DNA of 64,000 bases from Rhizobium bangladeshense (GCF_001662075.1 NZ_LYPL01000014.1:1-64000), one strand, 5' to 3'; positions 42,902 through 51,708 are shown, numbered from the stretch's first letter. Notes: generated by a model from the sequence alone, not told the origin. Made by a program: numbers and translations.

Positions 42902-44275
42902 ATGGCAGACAATTGGACCCCGAGCAGCTGGCGGCACAAACCGATCCTGCAGGTTCCCGAATATCCGGATGCAGCCGCTTTGGCGGCAACGGAAGCAACG
43001 CTCGCCAGTTATCCGCCGCTCGTCTTCGCCGGCGAGGCGCGCCGGCTGAAGAAGCATCTCGCCAATGTTGCAGAAGGCAACGGTTTCCTGCTGCAGGGCG
43101 GCGACTGCGCCGAGAGCTTCGCCGAACACGGCGCCGACAATATCCGCGACTTCTTCCGCGCTTTCCTGCAGATGGCTGTCGTGCTGACCTTCGGCGCGCA
43201 GCTGCCGGTGGTCAAGGTCGGCCGCATTGCTGGCCAGTTCGCCAAACCGCGTTCGTCGAATGTCGAGAAGCAGGGCGAGGTGACGCTGCCGGCCTATCGC
43301 GGCGACATCATCAACGGCATCGAATTCACCGAGGAGTCGCGCATTCCGAACCCGGAACGCCAGGCCATGGCCTATCGCCAGTCGGCCGCGACGCTCAACC
43401 TTCTGCGCGCTTTCGCGATGGGCGGTTATGCCAACCTCGAAAACGTGCATCAGTGGATGCTCGGTTTCGTCAAGGACAGCCCGCAGGGTGAGCGGTACCG
43501 CAAGCTTGCCGACCGCATCAGCGAAACCATGGATTTCATGAAGGCGATCGGCATCACCTCGGAAAACCACCCGAGCCTGCGCGAGACCGATTTCTTCACC
43601 AGCCATGAGGCGCTGCTGCTCGGTTACGAGGAGGCGCTGACTCGCGTCGATTCCACCTCGGGCGACTGGTACGCCACATCAGGCCACATGATCTGGATCG
43701 GCGACCGCACGCGCCAGGCCGACCATGCGCATATCGAATACTGCCGCGGCATCAAGAACCCGATCGGGCTTAAATGCGGCCCATCGCTGCAGGCCGACGA
43801 TCTGCTGCAGCTGATCGATATCCTGAATCCGGCTAACGAAGCCGGGCGGCTGACGCTGATCTGCCGTTTCGGCCATGAAAAGGTCGCCGAAAACCTGCCG
43901 CGCCTCATCCGCGCCGTCGAGCGCGAGGGGCGCAAGGTCGTCTGGTCCTGCGACCCGATGCACGGCAACACGATCACGCTCAACAACTACAAGACCCGTC
44001 CCTTCGAGCGGATCCTGTCGGAAGTCGAAAGCTTCTTCCAGATCCACCGCGCTGAAGGCACGCATCCCGGCGGCATCCATGTCGAAATGACCGGCAAGGA
44101 CGTGACGGAATGCACCGGCGGTGCCCGCGCCGTCACCGCCGACGATCTGCAGGACCGCTACCACACCCATTGCGATCCGCGCCTTAACTCCGACCAGGCG
44201 CTCGAACTCGCCTTCCTGCTTGCCGAGCGCATGAAGGGCGGCCGCGACGAGAAGCGCATGGTCGCCAACGGCTGA
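42902..44275 (+). CDS. 3-deoxy-7-phosphoheptulonate synthase, class II
   Basis: The 457-residue plant-type DAHP synthase condenses phosphoenolpyruvate and erythrose 4-phosphate at the start of the shikimate pathway. Family blocks are LLQGGDCAESF (about residues 61-71), GRIAGQFAKPRS, GDIINGIEFTEESR and WSCDPMHGNTI near 355. A GTG three codons upstream exists, but aggtgag at 42892-42898 suits the ATG at 42902. A non-homologous class I enzyme lies at 50097-51164. A terminator follows. Confidence 0.94.
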   Translation: MADNWTPSSWRHKPILQVPEYPDAAALAATEATLASYPPLVFAGEARRLKKHLANVAEGNGFLLQGGDCAESFAEHGADNIRDFFRAFLQMAVVLTFGAQLPVVKVGRIAGQFAKPRSSNVEKQGEVTLPAYRGDIINGIEFTEESRIPNPERQAMAYRQSAATLNLLRAFAMGGYANLENVHQWMLGFVKDSPQGERYRKLADRISETMDFMKAIGITSENHPSLRETDFFTSHEALLLGYEEALTRVDSTSGDWYATSGHMIWIGDRTRQADHAHIEYCRGIKNPIGLKCGPSLQADDLLQLIDILNPANEAGRLTLICRFGHEKVAENLPRLIRAVEREGRKVVWSCDPMHGNTITLNNYKTRPFERILSEVESFFQIHRAEGTHPGGIHVEMTGKDVTECTGGARAVTADDLQDRYHTHCDPRLNSDQALELAFLLAERMKGGRDEKRMVANG

Positions 44276-44299
44276 GACAGCCGAAATAGAGTGACGAAC

Positions 44300-44324
44300 A
44301 ACCCGGCGTGATGCCGGGTTTTTT
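44300..44324 (+). terminator. Intrinsic terminator after class II DAHP synthase
   Basis: aacccggc (44300-44307) pairs perfectly with gccgggtt (44313-44320) around gtgat, and the T run continues to 44324. It lies 25 bp after the stop codon. Confidence 0.88.
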
Positions 44325-44331
44325 GTTGTCT

Positions 44332-46167
44332 TCAGATGCTGGCCTGAACGCTGTGCAGGTTGGCGTAAACGCCGCCTTGCGCCATCAGATCGTCATGCGT
44401 GCCCTGTTCGACGATGCCGTCGCCCGTCAGCACCAGGATGCGGTCGGCATGGCGGACGGTCGACAGGCGATGGGCGATGACCAGGGTGGTTCGGCCGTTC
44501 GCCAGGCTCAGCAGCGCCTGCTGCACCGCCCGTTCGCTCTCATTGTCGAGCGCGCTGGTCGCCTCGTCGAAGATCAGAATCTCAGGATTCTTGAGGAAGG
44601 CGCGGGCGATGGTGATGCGCTGGCGCTGGCCGCCCGATAGTTTGACGCCGCGCTGGCCGATATCGGTGTCATAGCCATAGGGCAAGGCCGTGATGAAATC
44701 GTGCGCGTTGGCGGCACGGGCAGCCGCTTCGAGCTCGGCATCAGTCGCGTCCGGCCGGCCGTAGCGCAGGTTCTCCGCAATTGTGCCGGCGAACAGATAG
44801 ACGTCCTGCTGAACCACGCCGACATGGCGCCGGAGCGAAGCTAGTGTCACGTCGCGAATATCGGTGCCGTCGATCCGGATCGCCCCGGCCGCGACATCGT
44901 AGAAGCGCGGGATGAGGGCGCAGAGCGTGCTCTTGCCGACGCCGGATGGGCCGACCAGAGCGACGAACTCTCCGGGGGCGATGGTCAGCGACAGCCGCTC
45001 CAGAACGCGGGGGCCATCGGCCTCATAGCCGAAAGCGACGTCGCAAAAGCTGATCTCGCCCTTAGGCGCCGGCATCGGACGGGCTTTCGGTCGATCGGTG
45101 ATATCAGGGGCGATCTCCAGGATTTCCATAGCCCTGATGAAGCCCGTATAGCCCTCCTGCCAGAGCCGCACGAAATTGGCGAGCCGCTGCACTGGATCGA
45201 CCAGCACCGCGACGCAGAGCAGGAAGGTCAGCATATCGGGGACGGTGAGATCCGCTGACAGGATGCGCAGGCCGCCGACGATGATCACCAATATCGTCAC
45301 GAGCTGGGCGAAGGTTTCGGTGCCGACCGAAAACCAGGCTTCGCTGCGATAGCCCTCGGCGCGGCTTTGCAGGAAGCGCTGGTTCTGTGCGTCGAAGCGC
45401 TGCCTTTCCAGTGCTTCGTTGGCGAAGGACTGGACGACACGGATACCTGCCAGCGCGTCCTCGACGCGCTCGTTGACGGCGGCGATCTGCTGCTTGCTGG
45501 CTTCGAGCGCGCGGTTCATGCGCCGGTTGAAATAAAGCGCATAGGCGACCGCGGCCGGCGTGAGCAGCAGGATGAGGGTCGCCAAGGGTGGGTCGATGAA
45601 GAACAGCACCAGCATGGCGCCGGCATATTTCAGCACGGCGATAGCAAGATCCTCGGGGCCGTGGTGGAAGAGTTCGCCGAGCCAGAGGGAGTCGTTGGTG
45701 ATGCGGCTCATCAGCTGGCCGGTGCGCTGGCGGTCGTAGAAGCTGAAGGAAAGTTTCTGGCAATGCTCGAAGAGTTCTTGCCGCACCGTCGCTTCGATAC
45801 GGGCGCCCATGACGTGGCCGCGATAATCGACGAAGAAGATCGCGGCGATCTGGATTGCCAGAACGGCCAGCATGAGGCCGCCCATCATCAGGATCTGGGT
45901 GAAAGCCTGCGGCGCATCGGGCAGGGCCAGAAGCCGGCTGGTGACGATATTGGCGCAGAGCGGCAGGGCGACCGCCGTGCCGGCAACGAGGATAGCGCAA
46001 AGCAGATCCGCCAGCAGGAGAGGTAGATGCGGGCGGTAGTAGGAGAGAAATTTTCGCATACGCGACCAGCGTCGGCCGCGGTCGGCGGCGGGGTCGTCCC
46101 GGAAGAATTTCAGGAAGGTGTTATGGCGTCGCGCGTTTTTCCTCGCGCGGGAGAAGCGAATATTCAT
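44332..46167 (-). CDS. ABC exporter (fused membrane and ATPase domains)
   Basis: The 611-residue half-transporter has six membrane helices (about residues 45-330) with the coupling-helix segment YDRQRTGQLMSRITND. Its ATPase domain has Walker A VGPSGVGKST near 405, signature LSGGQRQRITIARAF near 508 and Walker B ILIFDEATSALD. It is of the MsbA/multidrug type, works as a homodimer, and the substrate is unknown. The first 36 residues are very basic. A Met at 46059 is an alternative start just before the first helix. A 34-codon ORF overlaps the 5' end in another frame. Confidence 0.9.
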   Translation of the reverse strand: MNIRFSRARKNARRHNTFLKFFRDDPAADRGRRWSRMRKFLSYYRPHLPLLLADLLCAILVAGTAVALPLCANIVTSRLLALPDAPQAFTQILMMGGLMLAVLAIQIAAIFFVDYRGHVMGARIEATVRQELFEHCQKLSFSFYDRQRTGQLMSRITNDSLWLGELFHHGPEDLAIAVLKYAGAMLVLFFIDPPLATLILLLTPAAVAYALYFNRRMNRALEASKQQIAAVNERVEDALAGIRVVQSFANEALERQRFDAQNQRFLQSRAEGYRSEAWFSVGTETFAQLVTILVIIVGGLRILSADLTVPDMLTFLLCVAVLVDPVQRLANFVRLWQEGYTGFIRAMEILEIAPDITDRPKARPMPAPKGEISFCDVAFGYEADGPRVLERLSLTIAPGEFVALVGPSGVGKSTLCALIPRFYDVAAGAIRIDGTDIRDVTLASLRRHVGVVQQDVYLFAGTIAENLRYGRPDATDAELEAAARAANAHDFITALPYGYDTDIGQRGVKLSGGQRQRITIARAFLKNPEILIFDEATSALDNESERAVQQALLSLANGRTTLVIAHRLSTVRHADRILVLTGDGIVEQGTHDDLMAQGGVYANLHSVQASI

Positions 46168-46225
46168 GAGGCAGAATGTCCTTGTGGGCGATGTTTCCTT
46201 TCTGTTTGGACAGGATCGCTCTCAT
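46121..46225 (-). CDS. Possible 34-residue leader ORF overlapping the ABC exporter start
   Basis: An open frame begins at 46225, with gggag six bases upstream, which is a better ribosome-binding site than that of the exporter. It reads MRAILSKQKGNIAHKD and ends REEKRATP, overlapping the exporter start in another frame. It could be a translated leader that tunes exporter translation, or chance. No homology is recognised. Confidence 0.25.
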   Translation of the reverse strand: MRAILSKQKGNIAHKDILPHEYSLLPREEKRATP

Positions 46226-46462
46226 GACAGTCTCCCAAAGGTTGAAAGAATTGAACCATTAGTATCGCCGAGAAACCGGATCAATTCAACTTGGTGACAG
46301 GAGGAGATCGGTCGGTGTTGTCGACAAGCAACAGCGGGAGGTCGTGCCGGCCATGCTCATGCGAAGCGAGCGTGCTTCAAGTTTTCTGATCTCTCGTTGA
46401 ACGGAATGGATTTGACGCCCGCGGCGATCGGCGGCAACCTCCTGCAAAATGGAGGGGTGGTC

Positions 46463-46861
46463 ATGACCGAACGGCATACAGGCGGCTGTCTTTGCGGCGC
46501 CGTGCGATATTCGATTGCGGGCAAGCCCGGACCCGTCGTCGGCTGCCATTGCTCGCAGTGCCGCCGGCAGACGGGGTTCTATTATGCCGCGGTCAACGTG
46601 CCGCGTGCGGCTCTTTCGGTGGAAGGCACCGAGGCGGTCCGCTGGTATCGGTCGAGCGGCGAGGCGCAGCGCGGCTTCTGCGGGAATTGCGGCTCGGCGC
46701 TGTTCTGGCAGGGCGATGAATCGCCTGAGGTTTCGGTCCTGGCCGGAAGCTTCGACGAGCCGACCGGCCTTTCCTTCAGTCACCACATTTACTGCACTGA
46801 CAAGGGCGATTTCTACGAGATATCGGATGGCCTGCCGCAATATGACAGATATCCCGTCTAG
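46463..46861 (+). CDS. GFA-family protein (CENP-V/GFA zinc domain)
   Basis: The 132-residue protein has the zinc-binding cysteines of the GFA fold: GGCLCGAVRY near the start, GCHCSQCRRQTG near 31-42, and GFCGNCGSALFW near 73-84. The family includes glutathione-dependent formaldehyde-activating enzyme, but most members are uncharacterised. ggagg 7-8 bases upstream supports the ATG at 46463. Its stop overlaps the convergent DUF1003 stop by 4 bp. Confidence 0.88.
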   Translation: MTERHTGGCLCGAVRYSIAGKPGPVVGCHCSQCRRQTGFYYAAVNVPRAALSVEGTEAVRWYRSSGEAQRGFCGNCGSALFWQGDESPEVSVLAGSFDEPTGLSFSHHIYCTDKGDFYEISDGLPQYDRYPV

Positions 46862-47388
46862 CTTTTGGCAGAAAGAGCGGCGGTCAGGCGGGCTACATCC
46901 TCGCGCAGTGCCGTCAGTTCGGTCAGCACGCTCATGTCGATCTTCTGGTGCAGCGAGAGCACTTCGAGTTCGGCCTTGAGATTGACTTCGTAATCCTTGG
47001 CGGCCTCGAAGCGATCGCGTTCGGCCTGGCGGTTCTGCGACATCATAATGATCGGCGCCTGGATGGCGGCAAGCATCGACAGGATCAGGTTCAGGAAGAC
47101 GAAGGGGTAGGGGTCGAAGGCGCCGGTCGCCAGGATGATGGTATTGATCACCGTCCAGACGACGAGGAAAGCCAGGAAGGCGATGATGAACGACCAGGAG
47201 CCGCCGACGCGGGCGATGCCATCGGCGACACGCTCGCCGAAGGAAGCTTCGGCAGAGAAGGCGGCATTGACGTCGGTCGAGATGATCTTGCGTTCGTGTG
47301 CTTTCTTTAGCACGCGTTTTTCGATGATGCCGAGCTCATCGGCCGGCTTGTCGAAGTGATGATGGAGGATATTCGAAAGAGTATTCAT
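46858..47388 (-). CDS. DUF1003 membrane protein
   Basis: The 176-residue protein has two hydrophobic helices in the middle (about residues 68-118), with FIIAFLAFLVVWTVIN and FVFLNLILSMLAAIQAPIIM, both typical of DUF1003. A charged C-terminal coiled-coil-like tail follows (QNRQAERDRFEAAKDYEVNL). Function is unknown. The frame stays open far upstream through antisense nadE, but only this part is DUF1003-like and the ATG at 47388 fits the family start. Confidence 0.85.
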   Translation of the reverse strand: MNTLSNILHHHFDKPADELGIIEKRVLKKAHERKIISTDVNAAFSAEASFGERVADGIARVGGSWSFIIAFLAFLVVWTVINTIILATGAFDPYPFVFLNLILSMLAAIQAPIIMMSQNRQAERDRFEAAKDYEVNLKAELEVLSLHQKIDMSVLTELTALREDVARLTAALSAKS

Positions 47389-47565
47389 GGCCGTGTTTCC
47401 GATGCTGTCGGTTTCGGCGCAGTATTCCGCTCCTCCGGGAAATTGCAATGTGTATCGAGCGGCGAGGCGCTCTGGCGCACCCTTCATAAAAATTTCGTCA
47501 CTGCAAGGCGGACCTTTCGGAGCGAACATGTTGCCGTCGCGGAAGCTGCAAGCTAAATAAATGAC

Positions 47566-49245
47566 ATGACACAGGAAAACGCTCTCTCCGATATCTTCCG
47601 CATTGCCGTCGGTCAGCTCAACCCCACGGTTGGCGATGTTGCCGGCAATCTCGTCAAAGCCCGTGAGGCGCGCGCCGATGCGGCTCGGGAAGGCGCCCAT
47701 CTGCTTATCCTGACCGAACTCTTCATCTCCGGCTATCCGCCGGAGGACCTGGTGCTGAAGCCGGCCTTCATCCGCGCCTGCTGGAAGGCGGTCGAAAGCC
47801 TTGCGACCGATACCGCCGACGGCGGTCCGGGCGTCATTATCGGCTTTCCCCGGCAGGACGAGAACCGGCGTTATAATTCCGTCGCCGTGCTCGACGGCGG
47901 CAAAGTCATCGCGGTGCGCGACAAGGTCGATCTGCCGAATTATGGTGAGTTCGATGAAAAGCGGGTCTTCCATCAGGGCGCCATGCCCGGGCCGGTCAAT
48001 TTCCGCGGAGTGAGGCTCGGTATTCCGATCTGCGAGGATATCTGGGGCGACCTCGGCGTCTGCGAGACGTTGGCCGAAAGCGGCGCCGAAATCCTGCTGT
48101 CGCCGAATGGGTCTCCCTACTACCGCGGCAAGGTCGATATCCGTCATCAGGTGGTGCTGAAGCAGGTGATCGAGACCGGTCTGCCGCTGATCTACGCCGC
48201 CCAGCTCGGCGGCCAGGACGAGCTCGTCTTCGACGGCGCGAGTTTCGCATTCAATGCCGACAGGTCGCTTGCCTTCCAGATGAGCGAGTTCGAGACGGCG
48301 CTTGCGGTGACGACGTGGAAGCGCGGCGAAAGCGGCTGGCACTGCGCCGAAGGGCCGATGGCGCGGATTCCCGAGGGCGAGGAGGCTGATTACCGCGCCT
48401 GCCTGCTCGGCTTTCGCGATTACGTCAACAAGAACGGCTTCAAGACGGTCGTGCTCGGCCTTTCCGGCGGCATCGACTCGGCGATCTGCGCGGCCATTGC
48501 CGTCGATGCGCTCGGCGAGGAGCGGGTGCGCACCGTCATGCTGCCCTACCGCTATACTTCGGAGGATTCGCTGAAGGACGCGGCCGATTGCGCCAAGGCG
48601 CTCGGTTGCCGCTACGACATCGTGCCGATCGAGCAGCCGGTGACGGGCTTCAGCAGTGCGCTTTCGGATCTCTTCGAGGGTACGGAGAGCGGCATCACCG
48701 AGGAGAACCTGCAGAGCCGCGCGCGGGGCGTCATCCTGATGGCGATCTCCAACAAGTTCGGCGCGATGGTGGTGACGACGGGCAACAAGTCGGAAATGTC
48801 GGTCGGCTACGCCACGCTCTATGGCGACATGAACGGCGGCTTCAATCCGATCAAGGACCTTTACAAGATGCAGGTCTATGCACTGGCCCGCTGGCGCAAC
48901 GACAATGTGCCGCCGAGTGCGCTGGGGCCGTCGGGCGAGGTGATCCCGCAGAATATCATCGACAAGGCGCCCTCCGCAGAACTGCGTCCCGACCAGAAAG
49001 ACCAGGATTCGCTGCCGCCTTATCCGGTTCTCGACGATATTCTCGAATGCCTGGTGGAGAAGGAGATGGCGGTCGAGGAGATTGTCGCGCGCGGCCATGA
49101 CGTTGCGACCGTTCACCGGGTCGAACACCTGCTTTATCTCGCCGAATACAAGCGCCGGCAGTCGGCGCCCGGCGTGAAGATCACCAAGAAGAATTTCGGT
49201 CGTGACCGGCGTTATCCCATCACCAACCGGTTCCGGGATCGTTGA
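47566..49245 (+). CDS. nadE: Glutamine-dependent NAD synthetase
   Basis: The 559-residue enzyme makes NAD from deamido-NAD with glutamine as nitrogen donor. The N-terminal nitrilase-like glutaminase domain has catalytic Glu 51, Lys 120 and Cys 156 (in IPICEDIWGD). The C-terminal synthetase domain has the ATP loop LSGGIDSA at 299-306 and TTGNKSEMSVGYATLYGD. The bacterial family normally has this two-domain layout. It is divergent from the DUF1003 gene and followed after 27 bp by a beta-propeller gene. Confidence 0.95.
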   Translation: MTQENALSDIFRIAVGQLNPTVGDVAGNLVKAREARADAAREGAHLLILTELFISGYPPEDLVLKPAFIRACWKAVESLATDTADGGPGVIIGFPRQDENRRYNSVAVLDGGKVIAVRDKVDLPNYGEFDEKRVFHQGAMPGPVNFRGVRLGIPICEDIWGDLGVCETLAESGAEILLSPNGSPYYRGKVDIRHQVVLKQVIETGLPLIYAAQLGGQDELVFDGASFAFNADRSLAFQMSEFETALAVTTWKRGESGWHCAEGPMARIPEGEEADYRACLLGFRDYVNKNGFKTVVLGLSGGIDSAICAAIAVDALGEERVRTVMLPYRYTSEDSLKDAADCAKALGCRYDIVPIEQPVTGFSSALSDLFEGTESGITEENLQSRARGVILMAISNKFGAMVVTTGNKSEMSVGYATLYGDMNGGFNPIKDLYKMQVYALARWRNDNVPPSALGPSGEVIPQNIIDKAPSAELRPDQKDQDSLPPYPVLDDILECLVEKEMAVEEIVARGHDVATVHRVEHLLYLAEYKRRQSAPGVKITKKNFGRDRRYPITNRFRDR

Positions 49246-49272
49246 AGCGATCGAGATGTCAGGAGAGCATCG

Positions 49273-50100
49273 ATGCGCAGCTCGGTCGAGATCTACAATG
49301 TCAGGACGGGCAGGGCACGTGAGGTGTGGCAGACGGATCGGCTGGTGGAAGCGCCGAATTTTGCTACTGACGGCTCCTATCTCCTGCTGAATGGCGACGG
49401 GCTGCTCTTCCGGCTGCCGCTCGATGGCGGCGAGGTTGTTCAGGTCGATACCGGCTTTGCCGTCAACTGCAACAACGACCATGGCATTTCGCCCGACGGG
49501 ACCGAGATCGTCATTTCCGACAAGAGCGAGTTCGGCAAGTCGGCGATCTATATCCTGCCGATCGAAGGCGGCACGCCGCGGCTTGTTACCGAAAACCAGC
49601 CCTCCTATTGGCACGGCTGGTCGCCGGATGGGCGTCAGCTCGCCTATTGCGGCATTCGTGAAGACCTCTTCGACATCTATACGATTAGTGTCGATGGCGG
49701 CACCGAGACGCGGCTGACGCATGGCGAGGGACGCAACGACGGACCGGATTATTCCGCCGAGGGGCAATGGATCTATTTCAATTCCAGCCGCACCGGGCTG
49801 ATGCAGATCTGGCGTATCCATCCCGATGGCAGCGGGCTGGAGCAAGTGACGTCGGACAATCAGGGAAACTGGTTCGCCCATCCGTCGCCGACGAACGACA
49901 AAGTGCTGATCCTGTCCTACGACCCCAGCGTTTTCGACCATCCGCGCGATCTGGACGTGCGGCTGCGGCTGATGGACATGGACGGCGGCAATCTGAAGAC
50001 ATTGTTCGAGCTTTTCGGCGGGCAGGGCACGATCAACGTGCCCTGCTGGTCACCAGACGGCGACGAATTTGCCTATGTCAGGTATTTCCCGGCCGGTTAA
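49273..50100 (+). CDS. TolB-like beta-propeller (PD40 repeat) protein
   Basis: The 275-residue protein has several PD40/WD40-like units with the pattern SPDG near residues 75, 115 and 263 and SAEGQWIYFNSSRTG near 160. It lacks a signal peptide, unlike periplasmic TolB, so it is probably cytoplasmic. It may bind a small molecule or protein. aggaga precedes the ATG. It could be cotranscribed with nadE. Its TAA overlaps that of the convergent DAHP synthase gene by 4 bp. Confidence 0.8.
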   Translation: MRSSVEIYNVRTGRAREVWQTDRLVEAPNFATDGSYLLLNGDGLLFRLPLDGGEVVQVDTGFAVNCNNDHGISPDGTEIVISDKSEFGKSAIYILPIEGGTPRLVTENQPSYWHGWSPDGRQLAYCGIREDLFDIYTISVDGGTETRLTHGEGRNDGPDYSAEGQWIYFNSSRTGLMQIWRIHPDGSGLEQVTSDNQGNWFAHPSPTNDKVLILSYDPSVFDHPRDLDVRLRLMDMDGGNLKTLFELFGGQGTINVPCWSPDGDEFAYVRYFPAG

Positions 50101-51164
50101 GCTGCGACGGCTGCCTTGCGCCGCTCGCGGGCGGATTTCGCCAAGTCTTCAAGTACGGCGACCGACGTATCCCAGTCGATGCAGCCATCGGTGATGGACT
50201 GGCCGTAGACAAGCGGTTTGCCGGGAATGAGATCCTGGCGGCCGGCCACGAGGTTGCTTTCGACCATCATGCCCTTGATGTGGCTGTTGCCGGCCGCGAT
50301 CTGTCCGGCGACGTCCCTGACCACCCGCGGCTGGTTCATCGGGTCCTTGTTGCTGTTGGCATGGCTGGCGTCGACGAGGATGCGCGGGATCACGCCGAGC
50401 TTGACGGCCTCGTTGACCACAGCTTGGACGTCAGCCGCTTCATAGTTCGGCTGTTTGCCGCCGCGCAGAATGATGTGGCAGTCGTCATTGCCCTTGGTCG
50501 AGGCGATTGCCGCCTGTCCGTCCTTGGTGACGGCCGGGAAATGATGCGGCTGTGAAGCGGCGAGGATCGCGTCGAGCGCCACACGAGCGCCGCCGTCGGT
50601 GCCGTTCTTGAAGCCGATCGGGCAGGAAAGGCCGGAGGCGAGCTGGCGATGGATTTGGCTTTCGGTCGTGCGCGCGCCGATCGCGCCCCAGCTGACGAGG
50701 TCTGCAATGTATTGCGGCGTGATCGTCTCGAGGAATTCGACGCCGGCGGGCAGGCCCATCGCATTGACGTCGAGCAGCAGGCGCCGGGCGATCCGCAGCC
50801 CTTCCTCGATGCAGTAGCTGCCGTCGAGATGCGGGTCGTTCATCAGACCCTTCCAGCCGACCGTGGTGCGGGGCTTTTCGAAATAGACGCGCATGACGAT
50901 TTCGAGATCACCGGAGAAGCGCTGCCGCTGTTGCACCAACCGCTCGGCATATTCTCGCGCCGCAGCAGGATCGTGGATGGAGCAGGGACCGATGACGACG
51001 ATCAGGCGGTCGTCGTCTCCCTCAAGAATCTTATGGATCGCATGACGGTTGCTGGTCACCGTCTCGCTAACGGCAGCGGTTCGGGGGATTTCCGCGATGA
51101 TATCTGCGGGTTTGGTCAGCGGGGTGATCTCGAGGATACGCAGATCGTCAATGGTATCGGACAC
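50097..51164 (-). CDS. aroG: 3-deoxy-7-phosphoheptulonate synthase, class I
   Basis: The 355-residue protein is an AroF/G/H-type DAHP synthase, the class usually feedback-inhibited by an aromatic amino acid. It has IGPCSIHDP (residues 58-66), VYFEKPRTTVGWKG with the PEP-binding Arg and Lys, GFKNGTDG near 190, and the metal-binding Cys and His in GPCSIHD and VDASHANSNKD. A GTG at 51164 with aggagcc upstream is the start. An attenuator precedes it on the same strand, so transcription probably responds to charged Tyr and Phe tRNA. Confidence 0.94.
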   Translation of the reverse strand: MSDTIDDLRILEITPLTKPADIIAEIPRTAAVSETVTSNRHAIHKILEGDDDRLIVVIGPCSIHDPAAAREYAERLVQQRQRFSGDLEIVMRVYFEKPRTTVGWKGLMNDPHLDGSYCIEEGLRIARRLLLDVNAMGLPAGVEFLETITPQYIADLVSWGAIGARTTESQIHRQLASGLSCPIGFKNGTDGGARVALDAILAASQPHHFPAVTKDGQAAIASTKGNDDCHIILRGGKQPNYEAADVQAVVNEAVKLGVIPRILVDASHANSNKDPMNQPRVVRDVAGQIAAGNSHIKGMMVESNLVAGRQDLIPGKPLVYGQSITDGCIDWDTSVAVLEDLAKSARERRKAAVAA

Positions 51165-51199
51165 GGTGTGGCTCCTGTTTGGTCATACCGTGCGGAAAC

Positions 51200-51289
51200 A
51201 AAAAAGCCGCCAGGTAGACTAGCGGCTGTTCGGGTTGTCGTCGCGTCGAATTCAGTTACGCATGGACCCGCATCCGCTGGGAGCAGCGG
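51200..51289 (-). promoter_or_regulatory. Transcription attenuator in the class I aroG leader
   Basis: On the minus strand, arm 1 CCGCTG (51289-51284) pairs with arm 2 CAGCGG (51279-51274). Arm 3 AGCCGC (51227-51222) pairs with arm 4 GCGGCT (51210-51205), followed by a T run to 51200, forming a terminator about 36 bases before the aroG start. Alternatively arm 2 pairs with arm 3: AGCGG with CCGCT (51225-51221), extended by CGGGT (51270-51266) with ACCCG (51235-51231). Arm 1 lies directly after Tyr codons of the leader ORF, so a stalled ribosome would free arm 2 and prevent termination. Confidence 0.8.
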
Positions 51290-51330
51290 TACGAATAAAA
51301 TCGCGAGGCGTAGACAGAAGTGATCGACAT
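51256..51330 (-). CDS. aroG leader peptide (24 residues, Tyr/Phe-rich)
   Basis: A 25-codon frame from ATG 51330 to TAA 51258-51256 contains VYASRFYSY: three Tyr and one Phe within eight residues (codons TAC, TTT, TAT, TAC). Its last third overlaps the 1:2 hairpin of the attenuator. It is the expected sensor of aromatic aminoacyl-tRNA shortage. The ribosome-binding site is weak: an aggagg lies about 20 bases upstream of the ATG, farther than usual. Confidence 0.65.
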   Translation of the reverse strand: MSITSVYASRFYSYRCSQRMRVHA

Positions 51331-51486
51331 GGGGCGTGTTTAGCGTGGCGGCCTCCTGTTGTCACGCAGAATCTGCAGCCTGAAAGAGGGCTCGGGCGTG
51401 CGCCGCCTGTGCACCGGCACGTCAGCCAGCCAAATTGCCTCACGGCCGGCTGCCGCCGCTTGCCCGCGAAGCCGTTTCCTGAAATA

Positions 51487-51656
51487 GATGCTTCGTCAGG
51501 TGCCCGCTTTCACGCGGGAGAATCGGGAATCCGGTGCAAGACCGGAACGTGCCCAACGCTGTAAGGCCGACGCCTGCCGCTTCATCATGCCACTGGCTTT
51601 TGCCGGGAAGGCTGCGGCAGCTGAATGACGCCAAGTCAGAAGACCGGCCTGGCAAG
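51487..51656 (+). ncRNA. Cobalamin (adenosylcobalamin-type) riboswitch upstream of bluB
   Basis: The conserved core blocks appear in order: gcttcgtcaggtgcccgc at the start, cgggaatccggtgcaag and aacgctgtaa (51524-51565), gccactgg and gggaaggctgcggcag (51590-51620), and the B12 box gccaagtcagaagacc (51631-51646). Downstream, cccaac (51662-51667) can pair with gttggg (51694-51699), which overlaps the bluB ribosome-binding site. Vitamin B12 binding would then reduce translation of bluB. Confidence 0.93.
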
Positions 51657-51708
51657 ATAGACCCAACCCGCGCGGACGGCGGGCGGTTGCGTTGTTGGGG
51701 ATTTGACG

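Noticed and set aside
46858..49941. A 1027-codon open frame on the minus strand
   Set aside because: Only its last 176 codons are DUF1003. The rest is antisense to nadE and the beta-propeller gene, has no domain, and reflects GC-rich codon bias that removes stops from the antisense frame.
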